From assembly GCA_910586455.1 (NCBI GenBank), contig CAJUHX010000020.1, positions 1-30,700 on the forward strand: a stretch of DNA of 30,700 nucleotides. The letters are read 5' to 3'. Positions 15,306-23,471 of this stretch are shown here, piece after piece (the first letter of the stretch is position 1; the number at the start of each line of letters is the position of its first letter). This DNA comes from an uncultured Muribaculaceae bacterium. Its GTDB lineage: Bacteria; Bacteroidota; Bacteroidia; Bacteroidales; Muribaculaceae. A model generated the notes under the pieces. The model did no database searches and was not told where the DNA came from. It saw only the letters and a program-made list of their open reading frames with translations. The translations under genes were made by a program, and so were the position numbers.

Positions 15306-16381
15306 CAGTATTTCGAGGCTCTGCGGTACAGAATCACCGCAATAACGGCATAAATCACATTGGGTATCCACATGGCCACCAGCGGCGATGTCAGACCGGA
15401 CACGGCAAAGGTCTGTGTCACTGTCATAAACAGTATATAACTGAAACTCAGCACCAGACCTATGCCTATATTCAGCCCAAGGCCGCCCTTGACCTTGCGC
15501 GACGACAGCGCCATGCCTATGATGGTGAGAATAAAGGCGGCGCCTGTCATGGCAAAGCGGCGGTGGTACTCCACTTCGAATGTCTTGATATTGCCCACAC
15601 CTCGGCTGCGCTGGCGCTCGATGTATTCCTTCAGGTCGGGAGTGGTGAGTTTTTCGTGGTCGTTGGCGGCTATGAGGAAGTCGCGCGGCTCAAATGGTAT
15701 GATAGTGTCGAGTTCGAAGCCCTTGCGTATGGTTTCGCGCCGCTCTCCAAAGTCGCGCACCACATAGTCATAAACTTTCCACTGGTACAGGGTGTCCCAC
15801 TTGATTGTCTGCGCGGTAAGGCGCGAAGTCAGACGTTTGAGGCTGTCGAACGACTCAAGCTGAAATTTGGCTCCGGTCTTTGTAATGTTGTCGTAGCGGG
15901 CCATGTAGGCAATTTCGCCCGGCGCCACCATCAGCATTATATTGGTGCCGTAGTCAATTCGCTTGTTCTTCACATAAGTATTGGTATAGTTGATTCGCTT
16001 TACATTGGCCGGCGGAATAACGTAGGCCGACAACAGATATGTAGCCACCGCAATAACAGTGGCTGCTATCATGTAAGGCCTGGCAAAGCGGCGGAAACTC
16101 ATGCCTGTCGACAGCATGGCGATAATCTCGCTGTTGCCGGCCAGTTTCGATGTAAAGAATATCACCGCTATAAAGGTAAACAGCGGTGAGAACTGGTTGG
16201 CGAAATAAGGCAGAAAGTTTACAAAGTAGTCGACTATCGTGGCCTTGAGCGGTGCTTTCAGAAACGAATCGAGTTTCTCGTTGACGTCGAACATCACCAC
16301 GATTGCCAGCAGCATGGCTATCGCAAAAACGTAAGTTCCGAGGAACTTGCGGATTATATATCTGTCGAGTATCTTTAGCAC
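15305..16381 (-). CDS. lptG: LptF/LptG-family lipopolysaccharide export permease
   Basis: LptF and LptG form the inner-membrane part of the LptB2FG transporter that pulls lipopolysaccharide from the membrane and passes it to LptC. The 358-residue protein fits the family: three N-terminal spans (about 15-31, 58-78 and 103-122), a periplasmic beta-jellyroll domain (about 130-265) and three C-terminal spans (about 277-292, 302-322 and 332-352). The opening ILDRYIIRKFLGTYVFA and the GMSFRRFARP loop, which contacts LptB, are family hallmarks. The start codon is GTG; no in-frame ATG is available before a stop at 16402-16400. It lies 30 bases after tgt, a neighbourhood seen often in Bacteroidota. 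LptG is preferred to LptF by length, but the two are hard to tell apart. Confidence 0.9.
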   Translation of the reverse strand: MLKILDRYIIRKFLGTYVFAIAMLLAIVVMFDVNEKLDSFLKAPLKATIVDYFVNFLPYFANQFSPLFTFIAVIFFTSKLAGNSEIIAMLSTGMSFRRFARPYMIAATVIAVATYLLSAYVIPPANVKRINYTNTYVKNKRIDYGTNIMLMVAPGEIAYMARYDNITKTGAKFQLESFDSLKRLTSRLTAQTIKWDTLYQWKVYDYVVRDFGERRETIRKGFELDTIIPFEPRDFLIAANDHEKLTTPDLKEYIERQRSRGVGNIKTFEVEYHRRFAMTGAAFILTIIGMALSSRKVKGGLGLNIGIGLVLSFSYILFMTVTQTFAVSGLTSPLVAMWIPNVIYAVIAVILYRRASKY

Positions 16382-16411
16382 TTCAACAATGTTAAAATGT
16401 TAAATGACTGA

Positions 16412-17545
16412 TTATAGTCTGCGGCCGAGTTTCTGTACCATTTCTTCCTTCCACGGCTTAAAGTCACCGGCGAAGATATGTTTGCGGGCCTCGCCTACCA
16501 GCCAGAGGTAGAAGTGCAGGTTGTGTATCGAGGCTATCTGCATGGCCAACAGCTCCTGCGATATGAACAGGTGGCGCAGATATGCTCTGGAGTACACTCG
16601 GTCGACCCAGCAGTCGCTGTCGGCCCAGATGGGTGAGAAGTCGTCGGCCCACTTGAGGTTACGCAGGTTCATGGTGCCTTCGGGTGTGAAGAGCATGCCG
16701 TTGCGGCCGTTGCGGGTAGGCATCACGCAGTCGAACATGTCCACGCCGCGGTCGATGCCTTCGAGTATGTTTACAGGGGTACCCACGCCCATGAGGTAAC
16801 GGGGCTTGTCGGAGGGCAGTATGTCGTTCACAACCTCGATCATCTCGTACATCACCTCGGCGGGCTCACCCACGGCCAGACCGCCGATGGCGTTGCCGTC
16901 GGCGCCGAGCGATGCTACATGTCGGGCAGCCTCACGGCGCAGTTCGGGGTATGTACAGCCCTGGACTATGGGAAAATAGGCCTGACGATAGCCGTAGAGG
17001 CCTTCGGTTTCGTTGTAGCGTTTCCAGCCGCGGTCGAGCCAGCGGCGTGTTAGGTCAAGGCTTTTGCGGGAATAGTTGAAGTCGGAAGTTCCGGGCGGGC
17101 ACTCGTCGAGGGCCATCATAATGTCGGCGCCGATAATGCGCTCTATGTCCACCACATTTTCGGGAGTGAACAGGTGGCGCGAGCCGTCGATATGGCTGCG
17201 GAAGTGCGCACCCTCCTCGGTAAGTTTGCGGTTGGCACTGAGCGAAAACACCTGAAAGCCGCCGCTGTCGGTAAGAATCGGACGGTCCCAGCCGTTGAAT
17301 TTATGCAGGCCGCCGGCCTTGCGCAGTATTTCAGTGCCGGGACGCAGATATAGGTGATATGTATTGCCCAATATGATTTGTGCGCCTATGTCGTCGCGCA
17401 GTTCGCGGGTATGCACACCCTTGACACTGCCCAGTGTGCCTACGGGCATGAATATCGGAGTCTGAATCTTACCGTGGTCGGTAGTGATAATACCGGCACG
17501 GGCAGCGCTGCCCGTGCCGGCGTTGGCTTCAACTTTGAATTCCAT
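16412..17545 (-). CDS. tgt: Queuine tRNA-ribosyltransferase (tRNA-guanine transglycosylase)
   Basis: TGT swaps guanine 34 of GUN-anticodon tRNAs for preQ1, the entry step of queuosine in tRNA. The 377-residue enzyme has the general base Asp93 (ILTDSGGFQVFSL), substrate-pocket residues in ALDECPPG and IGGLAVGEP, and the nucleophile Asp272 in GVDMFDCVMPTRNGRNG. The start chosen is the ATG opening MEFKVEANAG; the frame runs 21 codons further upstream, overlapping the preceding gene, without family support. The structural zinc site is unusual: where E. coli has CxCxxC followed by a His, this protein has Ser310, Cys312, Asp315 and His341, so two of the three cysteines are replaced. The nucleotidyltransferase gene lies 16 bases upstream and the LptG-type permease 30 bases downstream. 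Confidence 0.94.
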   Translation of the reverse strand: MEFKVEANAGTGSAARAGIITTDHGKIQTPIFMPVGTLGSVKGVHTRELRDDIGAQIILGNTYHLYLRPGTEILRKAGGLHKFNGWDRPILTDSGGFQVFSLSANRKLTEEGAHFRSHIDGSRHLFTPENVVDIERIIGADIMMALDECPPGTSDFNYSRKSLDLTRRWLDRGWKRYNETEGLYGYRQAYFPIVQGCTYPELRREAARHVASLGADGNAIGGLAVGEPAEVMYEMIEVVNDILPSDKPRYLMGVGTPVNILEGIDRGVDMFDCVMPTRNGRNGMLFTPEGTMNLRNLKWADDFSPIWADSDCWVDRVYSRAYLRHLFISQELLAMQIASIHNLHFYLWLVGEARKHIFAGDFKPWKEEMVQKLGRRL

Positions 17546-17561
17546 TAAGTTTATGGTTGTC

Positions 17562-18467
17562 TTAGAACATTTTGTCGGGGTATTCACCTGCGGCGTGGAG
17601 AGCGGCAAGGTCGGCCACTACACCTGGACGGTCCTCTGGATATGTAACGCCAAACCAGCGCGAGTCGGTGTCAAGCACCTTTACCGATGCCTCGCCGCTG
17701 TGAATCAGCGTGTCGATGACGGTAGGAATGAAGAACTCACTCTTAGGTACATTGATTTTTTCGTTGAGGAACTTCACAAATTCGCGTCCGCTGTAGCTGA
17801 AGTAGTCGGGAGTGAAACCCCAGAAGTTCATTGATACCGGAGTGTTGGGGGCGATAGTCTGCTGCCGGCCATTCTCGTCGGTGAACACAATGTTGTGGTC
17901 GGGGTCATAGCTGATTGCAGTGCGCTCAACCACATCGGTGAGATTGCCGTTGGTGTCAACGCCGCATACACCACGCGAAACCGAGCCGTTTTCCGACACA
18001 GTGTTGTTTACACGGAAACCTACCATTGCATATTGGCCTGGCTTGAGATTTTCGTCCGACAGATACTTGCCCATTACAGCAAATGCGTCGCGGCCATAGA
18101 AGTCGTCGGCGTTGATTACGGCAAAGGGCTCGTGGATGGCACTTTCGCCCATAAGCACAGCATGGTTGGTACCCCAGGGTTTGGTGCGGTCGGCAGGAAC
18201 GGTGAACCCTTCGGGCAGAGCGTCGATGCTCTGGAATACTACTTCCACCGGAATCTTGCCCTCGTATTTTGAGAGGATTTTCTCGCGGAAGTCTTTTTCG
18301 ATGTCCTTGCGAATCACGAACACAACTTTGCCGAATCCGGCGCGGATTGCATCAAATATCGAGTAGTCCATGATGGTCTGGCCCTGAGGGCCTACGCCGT
18401 CGAGCTGTTTCAGACCGCCGTAGCGGCTGCCCATGCCGGCTGCAAGTACAAATAAGGTAGGTTTCAT
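17562..18467 (-). CDS. Sugar-phosphate nucleotidyltransferase
   Basis: The 301-residue protein has the GT-A like nucleotidyltransferase fold. The N-terminus carries the signature LAAGMGSRYGGLKQL (8-22), the nucleotide-binding loop, and NADDFYG (119-125) supplies the metal-binding Asp pair, with PWGTNHAV near 98-105 contacting the base. Enzymes of this kind join a nucleoside triphosphate and a sugar phosphate to make an NDP-sugar for surface glycans. The class with this start is widespread in Bacteroidales, but I cannot tell which sugar or nucleotide is used; a choline-phosphate cytidylyltransferase-like role is a weaker alternative. A full promoter lies about 70 bases upstream, and tgt follows after 16 bases, so this gene leads the leftward operon. 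Confidence 0.88.
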   Translation of the reverse strand: MKPTLFVLAAGMGSRYGGLKQLDGVGPQGQTIMDYSIFDAIRAGFGKVVFVIRKDIEKDFREKILSKYEGKIPVEVVFQSIDALPEGFTVPADRTKPWGTNHAVLMGESAIHEPFAVINADDFYGRDAFAVMGKYLSDENLKPGQYAMVGFRVNNTVSENGSVSRGVCGVDTNGNLTDVVERTAISYDPDHNIVFTDENGRQQTIAPNTPVSMNFWGFTPDYFSYSGREFVKFLNEKINVPKSEFFIPTVIDTLIHSGEASVKVLDTDSRWFGVTYPEDRPGVVADLAALHAAGEYPDKMF

Positions 18468-18534
18468 ATAAATATAATCAGTTAGAGTATTAGTTAGCCT
18501 GCGGACCGCCTTTACAGCCCGTGTTTTTGTTGTG

Positions 18535-18566
18535 CAAATTTAATAAAAATGACCGACACACACAAA
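18535..18566 (-). promoter_or_regulatory. Bacteroidota-type promoter for the nucleotidyltransferase-tgt operon
   Basis: On the minus strand TTTG (18566-18563) and TAAATTTG (18542-18535) are separated by 20 bases, a full match to the -33/-7 consensus. Transcription should start near 18529 and leave a leader of about 60 bases. Confidence 0.8.
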
Positions 18567-18605
18567 TTAATTGTCGAAGGGCTGGGTCGTGTGCCGATTT
18601 TTTCT

Positions 18606-18633
18606 TAATTTTGTCCGTTCTGAAATAGTTTTG
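18606..18633 (+). promoter_or_regulatory. Two candidate -7 elements for the M16 protease gene
   Basis: TAATTTTG at 18606-18613 and TAGTTTTG at 18626-18633 both fit TAnnTTTG. Neither has a clear TTTG at the usual distance upstream. Either would give a leader of 115-150 bases, within which lies a possible stem-loop (18669-18704). The divergent promoter for the opposite operon is about 40 bases away. Confidence 0.4.
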
Positions 18634-18668
18634 CGGTAAGCGGGCTATAGAATCATTAATATTTTTTA

Positions 18669-18704
18669 ACGGCTGCGGGTGTAACATTCACACACCGATG
18701 CCGT
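18669..18704 (+). promoter_or_regulatory. Stem-loop in the leader of the M16 protease gene
   Basis: ACGGC at 18669-18673 pairs with GCCGT at 18700-18704, and inside it GGTGT at 18678-18682 pairs with ACACC at 18692-18696, leaving a nine-base loop. No run of T follows on either strand, so it is not an intrinsic terminator. It could stabilise the leader or control access to the start, or be chance. Confidence 0.3.
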
Positions 18705-18758
18705 CAAACAAGTACCGAAAAAACAAACAATATCATAATATTAACCAATCCACAAACA

Positions 18759-21584
18759 ATGAAAAAACTGTTCACACGTGCGCTGGCAGTGGTCATGGCT
18801 CTGAGCATGGGAGGATTCGCAAGCCTCTTCGCCCAGCAGATACCCCAGCTGCCCGTCGACTCAGCAGTGCGTATCGGCAAGCTGCCCAACGGCCTTACCT
18901 ATTACATACGCCACAACGAAACCCCCAAGGGACAGGCCGACTTCTACATTGCCCAGAAAGTAGGCTCGATTCTTGAGGAGGACAGCCAGCGAGGACTGGC
19001 CCACTTCCTTGAGCACATGTGCTTCAACGGCACCACCAACTTCCCCGGAAAGGGCATCATCACATGGCTGGAAACCAAAGGTGTGAAATTCGGCCAGAAT
19101 CTCAACGCATATACCGGTGTGGACGAAACCGTGTACAACATCTCAAATGTGCCCGTAACCGACCGCAACGTACAGGACTCCTGCCTGCTCATACTCCACG
19201 ACTGGGCTTGTGACCTCACACTGGACAACGCAGAAATTGATGCCGAACGCGCTGTAATCCACGAAGAATGGCGCCAGGCCATGAAAGGCAACATGCGCAT
19301 CATGGAAAACATCCTGCCTCTGGCCTACCCTAACAGCAAATACGGCTACCGTCTGCCTATCGGCACTATGGAAGTAGTCGACAATTTCCCCTATCAGGCT
19401 CTGAAGGACTACTACCACAAATGGTATCGTCCCGACCAGCAGGGCATCATTGTGGTAGGCGATATCGACCCCGACTACATCGAGGCAAAAATCAAGGAAA
19501 TATTCACCCCCGTAAAAATGCCCGAAAACGCAGCCGAGCGTATATACCTGCAGGTTGAAGACACCCCCGGCACCATATATGCTGTAGGTTCCGACCCCGA
19601 AATGCCCGTAGCGATATTCATGCTCTTTGCAAAAAGCGACCCCCTGCCCGATGAAATGAAAAACACTCCGGTATTCTACCAGATGCAGTACATGATGGCT
19701 CTGGTAGCCGGCATGCTCAACGAACGCTTCGGCGACCTGTCGCGCAACCCCGACTGCCCCTTCGCACAGGCATCGGCCAAATACGGCGAGTTCTTCCTGT
19801 CGAAAACCAAAGACGCATTCTCCGTACAGGGCGTTGCCAAGGGCCCGGACATCACAGGTGCATACGAAGCCATCTACCGCGAGGTGCTGCGTGCTATCCG
19901 CGGTGGTTTCACCAAGAACGAGTTCGACCGTGCAAAGGCTGAATTTATGTCGCGCATCGAAAAACTCTACAACGAGCGAAACAACACCAACACCGCTTCG
20001 TACGTACAGGAATACGTAGACAACTTCCTCGACGGCAACCCCATACCCGGCATCGAAACCGACTACCAGATTTATCAGCAGCTTTCGCAGATGATTCCTC
20101 TGGAAGTAATCAACAAGCAGCTTCTGCCCGAACTCATGTCGAACGACAACCGCGTACTCATGGTTATGATGCCCGAAGGCGAAGGATATGTAAATCCTAC
20201 CGAACAGCAACTCGCCGAAATCACCGCCAAAGTTGACGCCGAAGAAATCGAGGCATTCACCGACAACACTAAAACCGAACCCCTCATTCCGCAACTGCCC
20301 GCTCCCGGCAAGATTGTAAAGGAACAGCAACTCGCCCAGTGGGGTGCCACCGAGCTTACCCTCAGCAACGGTGTCAGGGTAATCGTCAAGCCCACCACAT
20401 TCAAAGAAAATCAGATTCTGATGGAAGCCATCGCCGTAGGCGGTACCTCCAATGTAAGCGACGACCTGGCTGCCACCATGAAGTTCTTCGACTACGGCTC
20501 AGGCATGAACGGTGCCTTCAACTACACCAACGCCGACCTCGATAAGTATCTCCAGGGCAAGCAAGCCTCTGTAAGCTTCGGTTTCAGCAGCTATTCCCGT
20601 TCAATCAACGGCAGCACTACCGTAAAGGACCTGCCCGTAATGATGGAACTGCTCTACGCCGAATTTGTAGGCTACAAAATCTATGCCGACGAGTTCGCCG
20701 CTCTCCAGAACATGGTTGAAGCTTCTATGGCCAACCAGGTGAACACACCGGAATATGCTTTCCAGCGCGACTTGATGAAGTCGCTCTTTGCATCGCCCAA
20801 AAAGCAGGCTCCCACCATTGAGGATATCAAGCAGGCTTCGTGCGAGCAGACCGAGAAAATCGCAAAAGAAATGCTTGCAAACGCCGCCGACTACACCTTT
20901 GTATTCGTGGGCAACATAGATATGGATACTTTCCGTCCGCTGGTTGAACAGTACATCGCCACTCTGCCCGCCAACGCCAAGAAAGCCACCAAAAAGGTTA
21001 CATATCAGCAGGCTCTCGAACCCGCTACAGGCAGCGCCACCGACAAGTACACCACCAAGATGCAGACTCCCCAGACCTGGGTATTCCTCGGCATCCAGGG
21101 TAACCTGCCCTACACAGCCAAGAACCGCGCCATGGCTTCGATGGCAGGCCAGATTCTCAGCCAGCGCCTTCTCAGCAAGGTACGCGAGGAAATGGGTGCC
21201 GTTTATTCAATCGGCATGGGTGGCTCGATGAGCCGTCAGGGCCTGAACAACGTTCTGCTCCAGACAGCCTTCCCCATGAAGCCGGAACTGCGCGACGAAA
21301 CTCTCGCCGTTATTCACGACATCATCTATGACCTTGCCAAGAACTGCGACGAAAGCGAACTTGCCCCGGTAAAGGAATTTATGGTAAAGGAAGCCAAGCA
21401 CAACGCTGAAGAAAACAGCAGCTGGGCAGGCACTATTTCCGCTACTCAGCTCAACGGTGTGGACGTGTTCAACGGTGCTGTTGATACCATCAACTCCGTA
21501 ACCACCTCCGACATCAAGAACTTTATGAAACAGCTGCTCGACCAGAACAACTACCGTGTTGTAACCCTCGACGCTGCCGAATAA
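18759..21584 (+). CDS. Secreted M16-family zinc metalloprotease (insulinase/pitrilysin type)
   Basis: The 941-residue protein begins with a signal peptide ending near Ala25 (SLFA-QQ), so it acts in the periplasm or beyond. The first M16 domain holds the inverted zinc motif HFLEH at 82-86 (His82, Glu85 as base, His86); the third ligand should be Glu170 or its neighbour in AERAVIHEEWRQ, about 80 residues later. The second half (from about 520, WGATELTLSNGVRVIVKP) repeats the fold but lacks the zinc motif, as expected for the non-catalytic partner half. Bacteroidota carry such long PqqL-like M16 proteases; they degrade peptides in a closed chamber. The substrate is unknown. It is a single gene, with a palindromic terminator 17 bases after its stop and its start facing a divergent operon. 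Confidence 0.93.
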   Translation: MKKLFTRALAVVMALSMGGFASLFAQQIPQLPVDSAVRIGKLPNGLTYYIRHNETPKGQADFYIAQKVGSILEEDSQRGLAHFLEHMCFNGTTNFPGKGIITWLETKGVKFGQNLNAYTGVDETVYNISNVPVTDRNVQDSCLLILHDWACDLTLDNAEIDAERAVIHEEWRQAMKGNMRIMENILPLAYPNSKYGYRLPIGTMEVVDNFPYQALKDYYHKWYRPDQQGIIVVGDIDPDYIEAKIKEIFTPVKMPENAAERIYLQVEDTPGTIYAVGSDPEMPVAIFMLFAKSDPLPDEMKNTPVFYQMQYMMALVAGMLNERFGDLSRNPDCPFAQASAKYGEFFLSKTKDAFSVQGVAKGPDITGAYEAIYREVLRAIRGGFTKNEFDRAKAEFMSRIEKLYNERNNTNTASYVQEYVDNFLDGNPIPGIETDYQIYQQLSQMIPLEVINKQLLPELMSNDNRVLMVMMPEGEGYVNPTEQQLAEITAKVDAEEIEAFTDNTKTEPLIPQLPAPGKIVKEQQLAQWGATELTLSNGVRVIVKPTTFKENQILMEAIAVGGTSNVSDDLAATMKFFDYGSGMNGAFNYTNADLDKYLQGKQASVSFGFSSYSRSINGSTTVKDLPVMMELLYAEFVGYKIYADEFAALQNMVEASMANQVNTPEYAFQRDLMKSLFASPKKQAPTIEDIKQASCEQTEKIAKEMLANAADYTFVFVGNIDMDTFRPLVEQYIATLPANAKKATKKVTYQQALEPATGSATDKYTTKMQTPQTWVFLGIQGNLPYTAKNRAMASMAGQILSQRLLSKVREEMGAVYSIGMGGSMSRQGLNNVLLQTAFPMKPELRDETLAVIHDIIYDLAKNCDESELAPVKEFMVKEAKHNAEENSSWAGTISATQLNGVDVFNGAVDTINSVTTSDIKNFMKQLLDQNNYRVVTLDAAE

Positions 21585-21600
21585 GCTTTACCACATTAAC

Positions 21601-21640
21601 CAAAACGCCCCTTCCGCACCGGTGCGGAAGGGGCGTTTTG
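21601..21640. terminator. Bidirectional intrinsic terminator, 40-base perfect palindrome
   Basis: Bases 21601-21620 are the exact reverse complement of 21621-21640. Each arm has a run of A or T at its outer end and a GC-rich core with CCCC/GGGG and GCACC/GGTGC, so on either strand the RNA gives a strong hairpin whose 3' arm ends in UUUUG. It lies between the converging stop codons of the M16 gene (21584) and msrAB (21641) and can serve both. Confidence 0.85.
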
Positions 21641-22702
21641 CTATTTCACCGCCGAAATATACTCGCCGTAGCCCAGACGCTCCATATCCTCCATCGGTAT
21701 AAAGCGCAGCGAGGCGCTGTTGATGCAGTAACGCAGGCCACCACGGCCTTTGGGCCCGTCGGGAAACACATGCCCTAAATGCACGTCGCCTACCCTCGAC
21801 CTGACTTCGATGCGCTCCATGCCGTGTGAGCTGTCGTGCAATTGGCGGATAACCTCTGCACTTACGGGCCGCGAGAAACTGGGCCAGCCGCAGCCGGAAT
21901 CAAACTTGTCGGACGACAGAAACAGGGGTTCACCGGTGGTGATATCGACATAAATGCCCCGGCGACGGTTCATGTAGTATTCGTTGCGATATGGTGCCTC
22001 GGTTCCGTTCTGCATTGTTACTGCATACTGCTCGGGAGTCAGGCGGCGGCGCAATTCGTCGTTGTCGGCTTTGCTGTAGCGCGATGCGTCCACGGCAATA
22101 TCGACAGGCCGGTGCGCCCGTCGGGCAATCTCGAACAAACGAGGGTCGATATGGCAGTATCCGCCGGGATTATTGTCGAGATAGTCCTGATGATAGTCCT
22201 CGGCAGGATAAAAATTTTCGAGCGGCTTCACCTCCACTACAATCGGACCGTGGTGAAGCTGCGCCTCGGTTTCGATTTCCGACATTATAGCGTTGCGCTG
22301 TCCGGCGTCGGTGTAATAGATGCCGGTCCGGTACTGCGTGCCTCGGTCGTTGCCCTGTCGGTTGAGCGATGTGGGGTCGATGGTCATAAAGTAAAGCTGA
22401 ACCAGAAACGGCAGGTCAACGCTGTCTTTGTCGTAAACCACCCGCACGGCCTCGGCAGCCCCGGTTTCGCCGGTGCATACCTGCTGATAAGTAGGGTTTG
22501 CAACCCGGCTGTTGGCGTAGCCGACTTCGGTGCTCAGCACTCCGTGAATCTGTTTGAAAAAGTGTTCTGTGCCCCAGAAGCATCCGCCTGCGAAGCACAC
22601 GGTATCGGTAGTCATATCAGTAGTGTTTTTATAGCTGCTGTTGCCGGCGCATGAGCCTGCGGCGGCCAGCGACAGCATAACAAAAGGTAAAAATCGTAAC
22701 AT
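21641..22702 (-). CDS. msrAB: Methionine sulfoxide reductase MsrA-MsrB fusion, lipoprotein
   Basis: The 353-residue protein repairs oxidised methionine in both sulfoxide forms. The signal peptide ends at AAAGSC with a likely lipidated Cys18, so it is probably anchored in an envelope membrane facing outward. The MsrA domain (about 33-195) has GGCFWG (catalytic Cys41) and a late cysteine in GYCHID (Cys183) that may resolve the disulfide. The MsrB domain (about 215-345) has SGCGWPSF (Cys271), GDVHLGHVF and RYCINS with catalytic Cys326. The two CxxC pairs that bind zinc in many MsrB proteins are absent, so it is a zinc-free type. It lies 31 bases after the BtuD-like gene, which suggests that it is the last gene of the nrdJ operon; a terminator starts right after its stop. 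Confidence 0.94.
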   Translation of the reverse strand: MLRFLPFVMLSLAAAGSCAGNSSYKNTTDMTTDTVCFAGGCFWGTEHFFKQIHGVLSTEVGYANSRVANPTYQQVCTGETGAAEAVRVVYDKDSVDLPFLVQLYFMTIDPTSLNRQGNDRGTQYRTGIYYTDAGQRNAIMSEIETEAQLHHGPIVVEVKPLENFYPAEDYHQDYLDNNPGGYCHIDPRLFEIARRAHRPVDIAVDASRYSKADNDELRRRLTPEQYAVTMQNGTEAPYRNEYYMNRRRGIYVDITTGEPLFLSSDKFDSGCGWPSFSRPVSAEVIRQLHDSSHGMERIEVRSRVGDVHLGHVFPDGPKGRGGLRYCINSASLRFIPMEDMERLGYGEYISAVK

Positions 22703-22733
22703 TTATTTATAATGCACCTGCAGCCCCGAAGGT

Positions 22734-23471
22734 TCACAAACCAAAAGCACTGCTTATTGCAGGGCGCATATCGGCCGGTGCACCACACAGCAGGCGTGGC
22801 GGGTCGATAAGCATTATGCTGTCGCTGAGTTCAAGGGCTATGTCGAGTTCGTGTGTGGAGTAAATCACACACTTGCCCCGCTCGTGCGCCAGCGAAGCCA
22901 ACAGGCGCACAAGGCCGTAGCGGTTGGGAATGTCGAGAAACGAAGTAGGCTCGTCGAGCAGTATCATGGGGGTATCCTGTGCCAGAGCGCGCGCAATCAT
23001 CACACGCTGGCACTCGCCGTCGGAGAGGCTGTCGAGCTGCCTCCGGGCATAGTCCTGCATGCCCACGGCATCAAGAGCGCTGTCAACGGCCCGCCTGTCG
23101 CTGTCGCCCAGCGAGCCTATCCAGTTGGTGTACGGAGCACGCCCAAGGGCCACCAGATCATAGCAGGTAAATCGCTCCACCCTTGCACGACCGGTCCCCA
23201 CAAAACTCATCATGCGGGCCTGTTCGGCTGCGTGCAGCCGCTGCAGATTGTTGCCGCCCGCGAGTATGCGGCCTGTGTAATGGCGGTTAAGGCCTGCCAT
23301 GGCCCGCAGCAGGGTGGATTTGCCACTGCCGTTGCGCCCCAGCAAGGCCACAAGCAGCCCTGCTCCGAAGCAAGCGTTCGCGTCGGTGAGCAACTGTCGC
23401 TGCCCGAAGGCCAGCGACAGGCCGCACAGTTCTATCAGCGGGCCTTTGCCGAATTGTGAAGCACTATCCAT
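22734..23471 (-). CDS. btuD: ABC transporter ATPase, BtuD/FhuC-like (probable cobalamin importer)
   Basis: The 245-residue protein is an importer ATPase of the type that works with FecCD/BtuC permeases. It has Walker A GRNGSGKST (45-53), the family phrase LGRAPYTNW after the Q-loop region, signature LSDGE (149-153), Walker B MILLDEP (169-175) and switch His207 (STHELD). The start is taken as the ATG at 23471-23469, which overlaps the end of the permease gene by 37 bases; the frame is open for 25 codons further but these lie wholly inside the permease. It powers the uptake set encoded just upstream. Cobalamin is the inferred substrate because the set follows a B12-dependent enzyme; heme or a siderophore are the alternatives. 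The symbol is given on that inference. Confidence 0.85.
   Translation of the reverse strand: MDSASQFGKGPLIELCGLSLAFGQRQLLTDANACFGAGLLVALLGRNGSGKSTLLRAMAGLNRHYTGRILAGGNNLQRLHAAEQARMMSFVGTGRARVERFTCYDLVALGRAPYTNWIGSLGDSDRRAVDSALDAVGMQDYARRQLDSLSDGECQRVMIARALAQDTPMILLDEPTSFLDIPNRYGLVRLLASLAHERGKCVIYSTHELDIALELSDSIMLIDPPRLLCGAPADMRPAISSAFGL

Noticed and set aside
18490..18687. 65-codon open frame on the minus strand in the divergent promoter region
   Set aside because: It covers the promoter of the nucleotidyltransferase operon, lacks conserved character and has no promoter of its own.
19143..20330. 395-codon open frame on the minus strand
   Set aside because: Antisense to the M16 protease, whose motifs are unmistakable on the plus strand.
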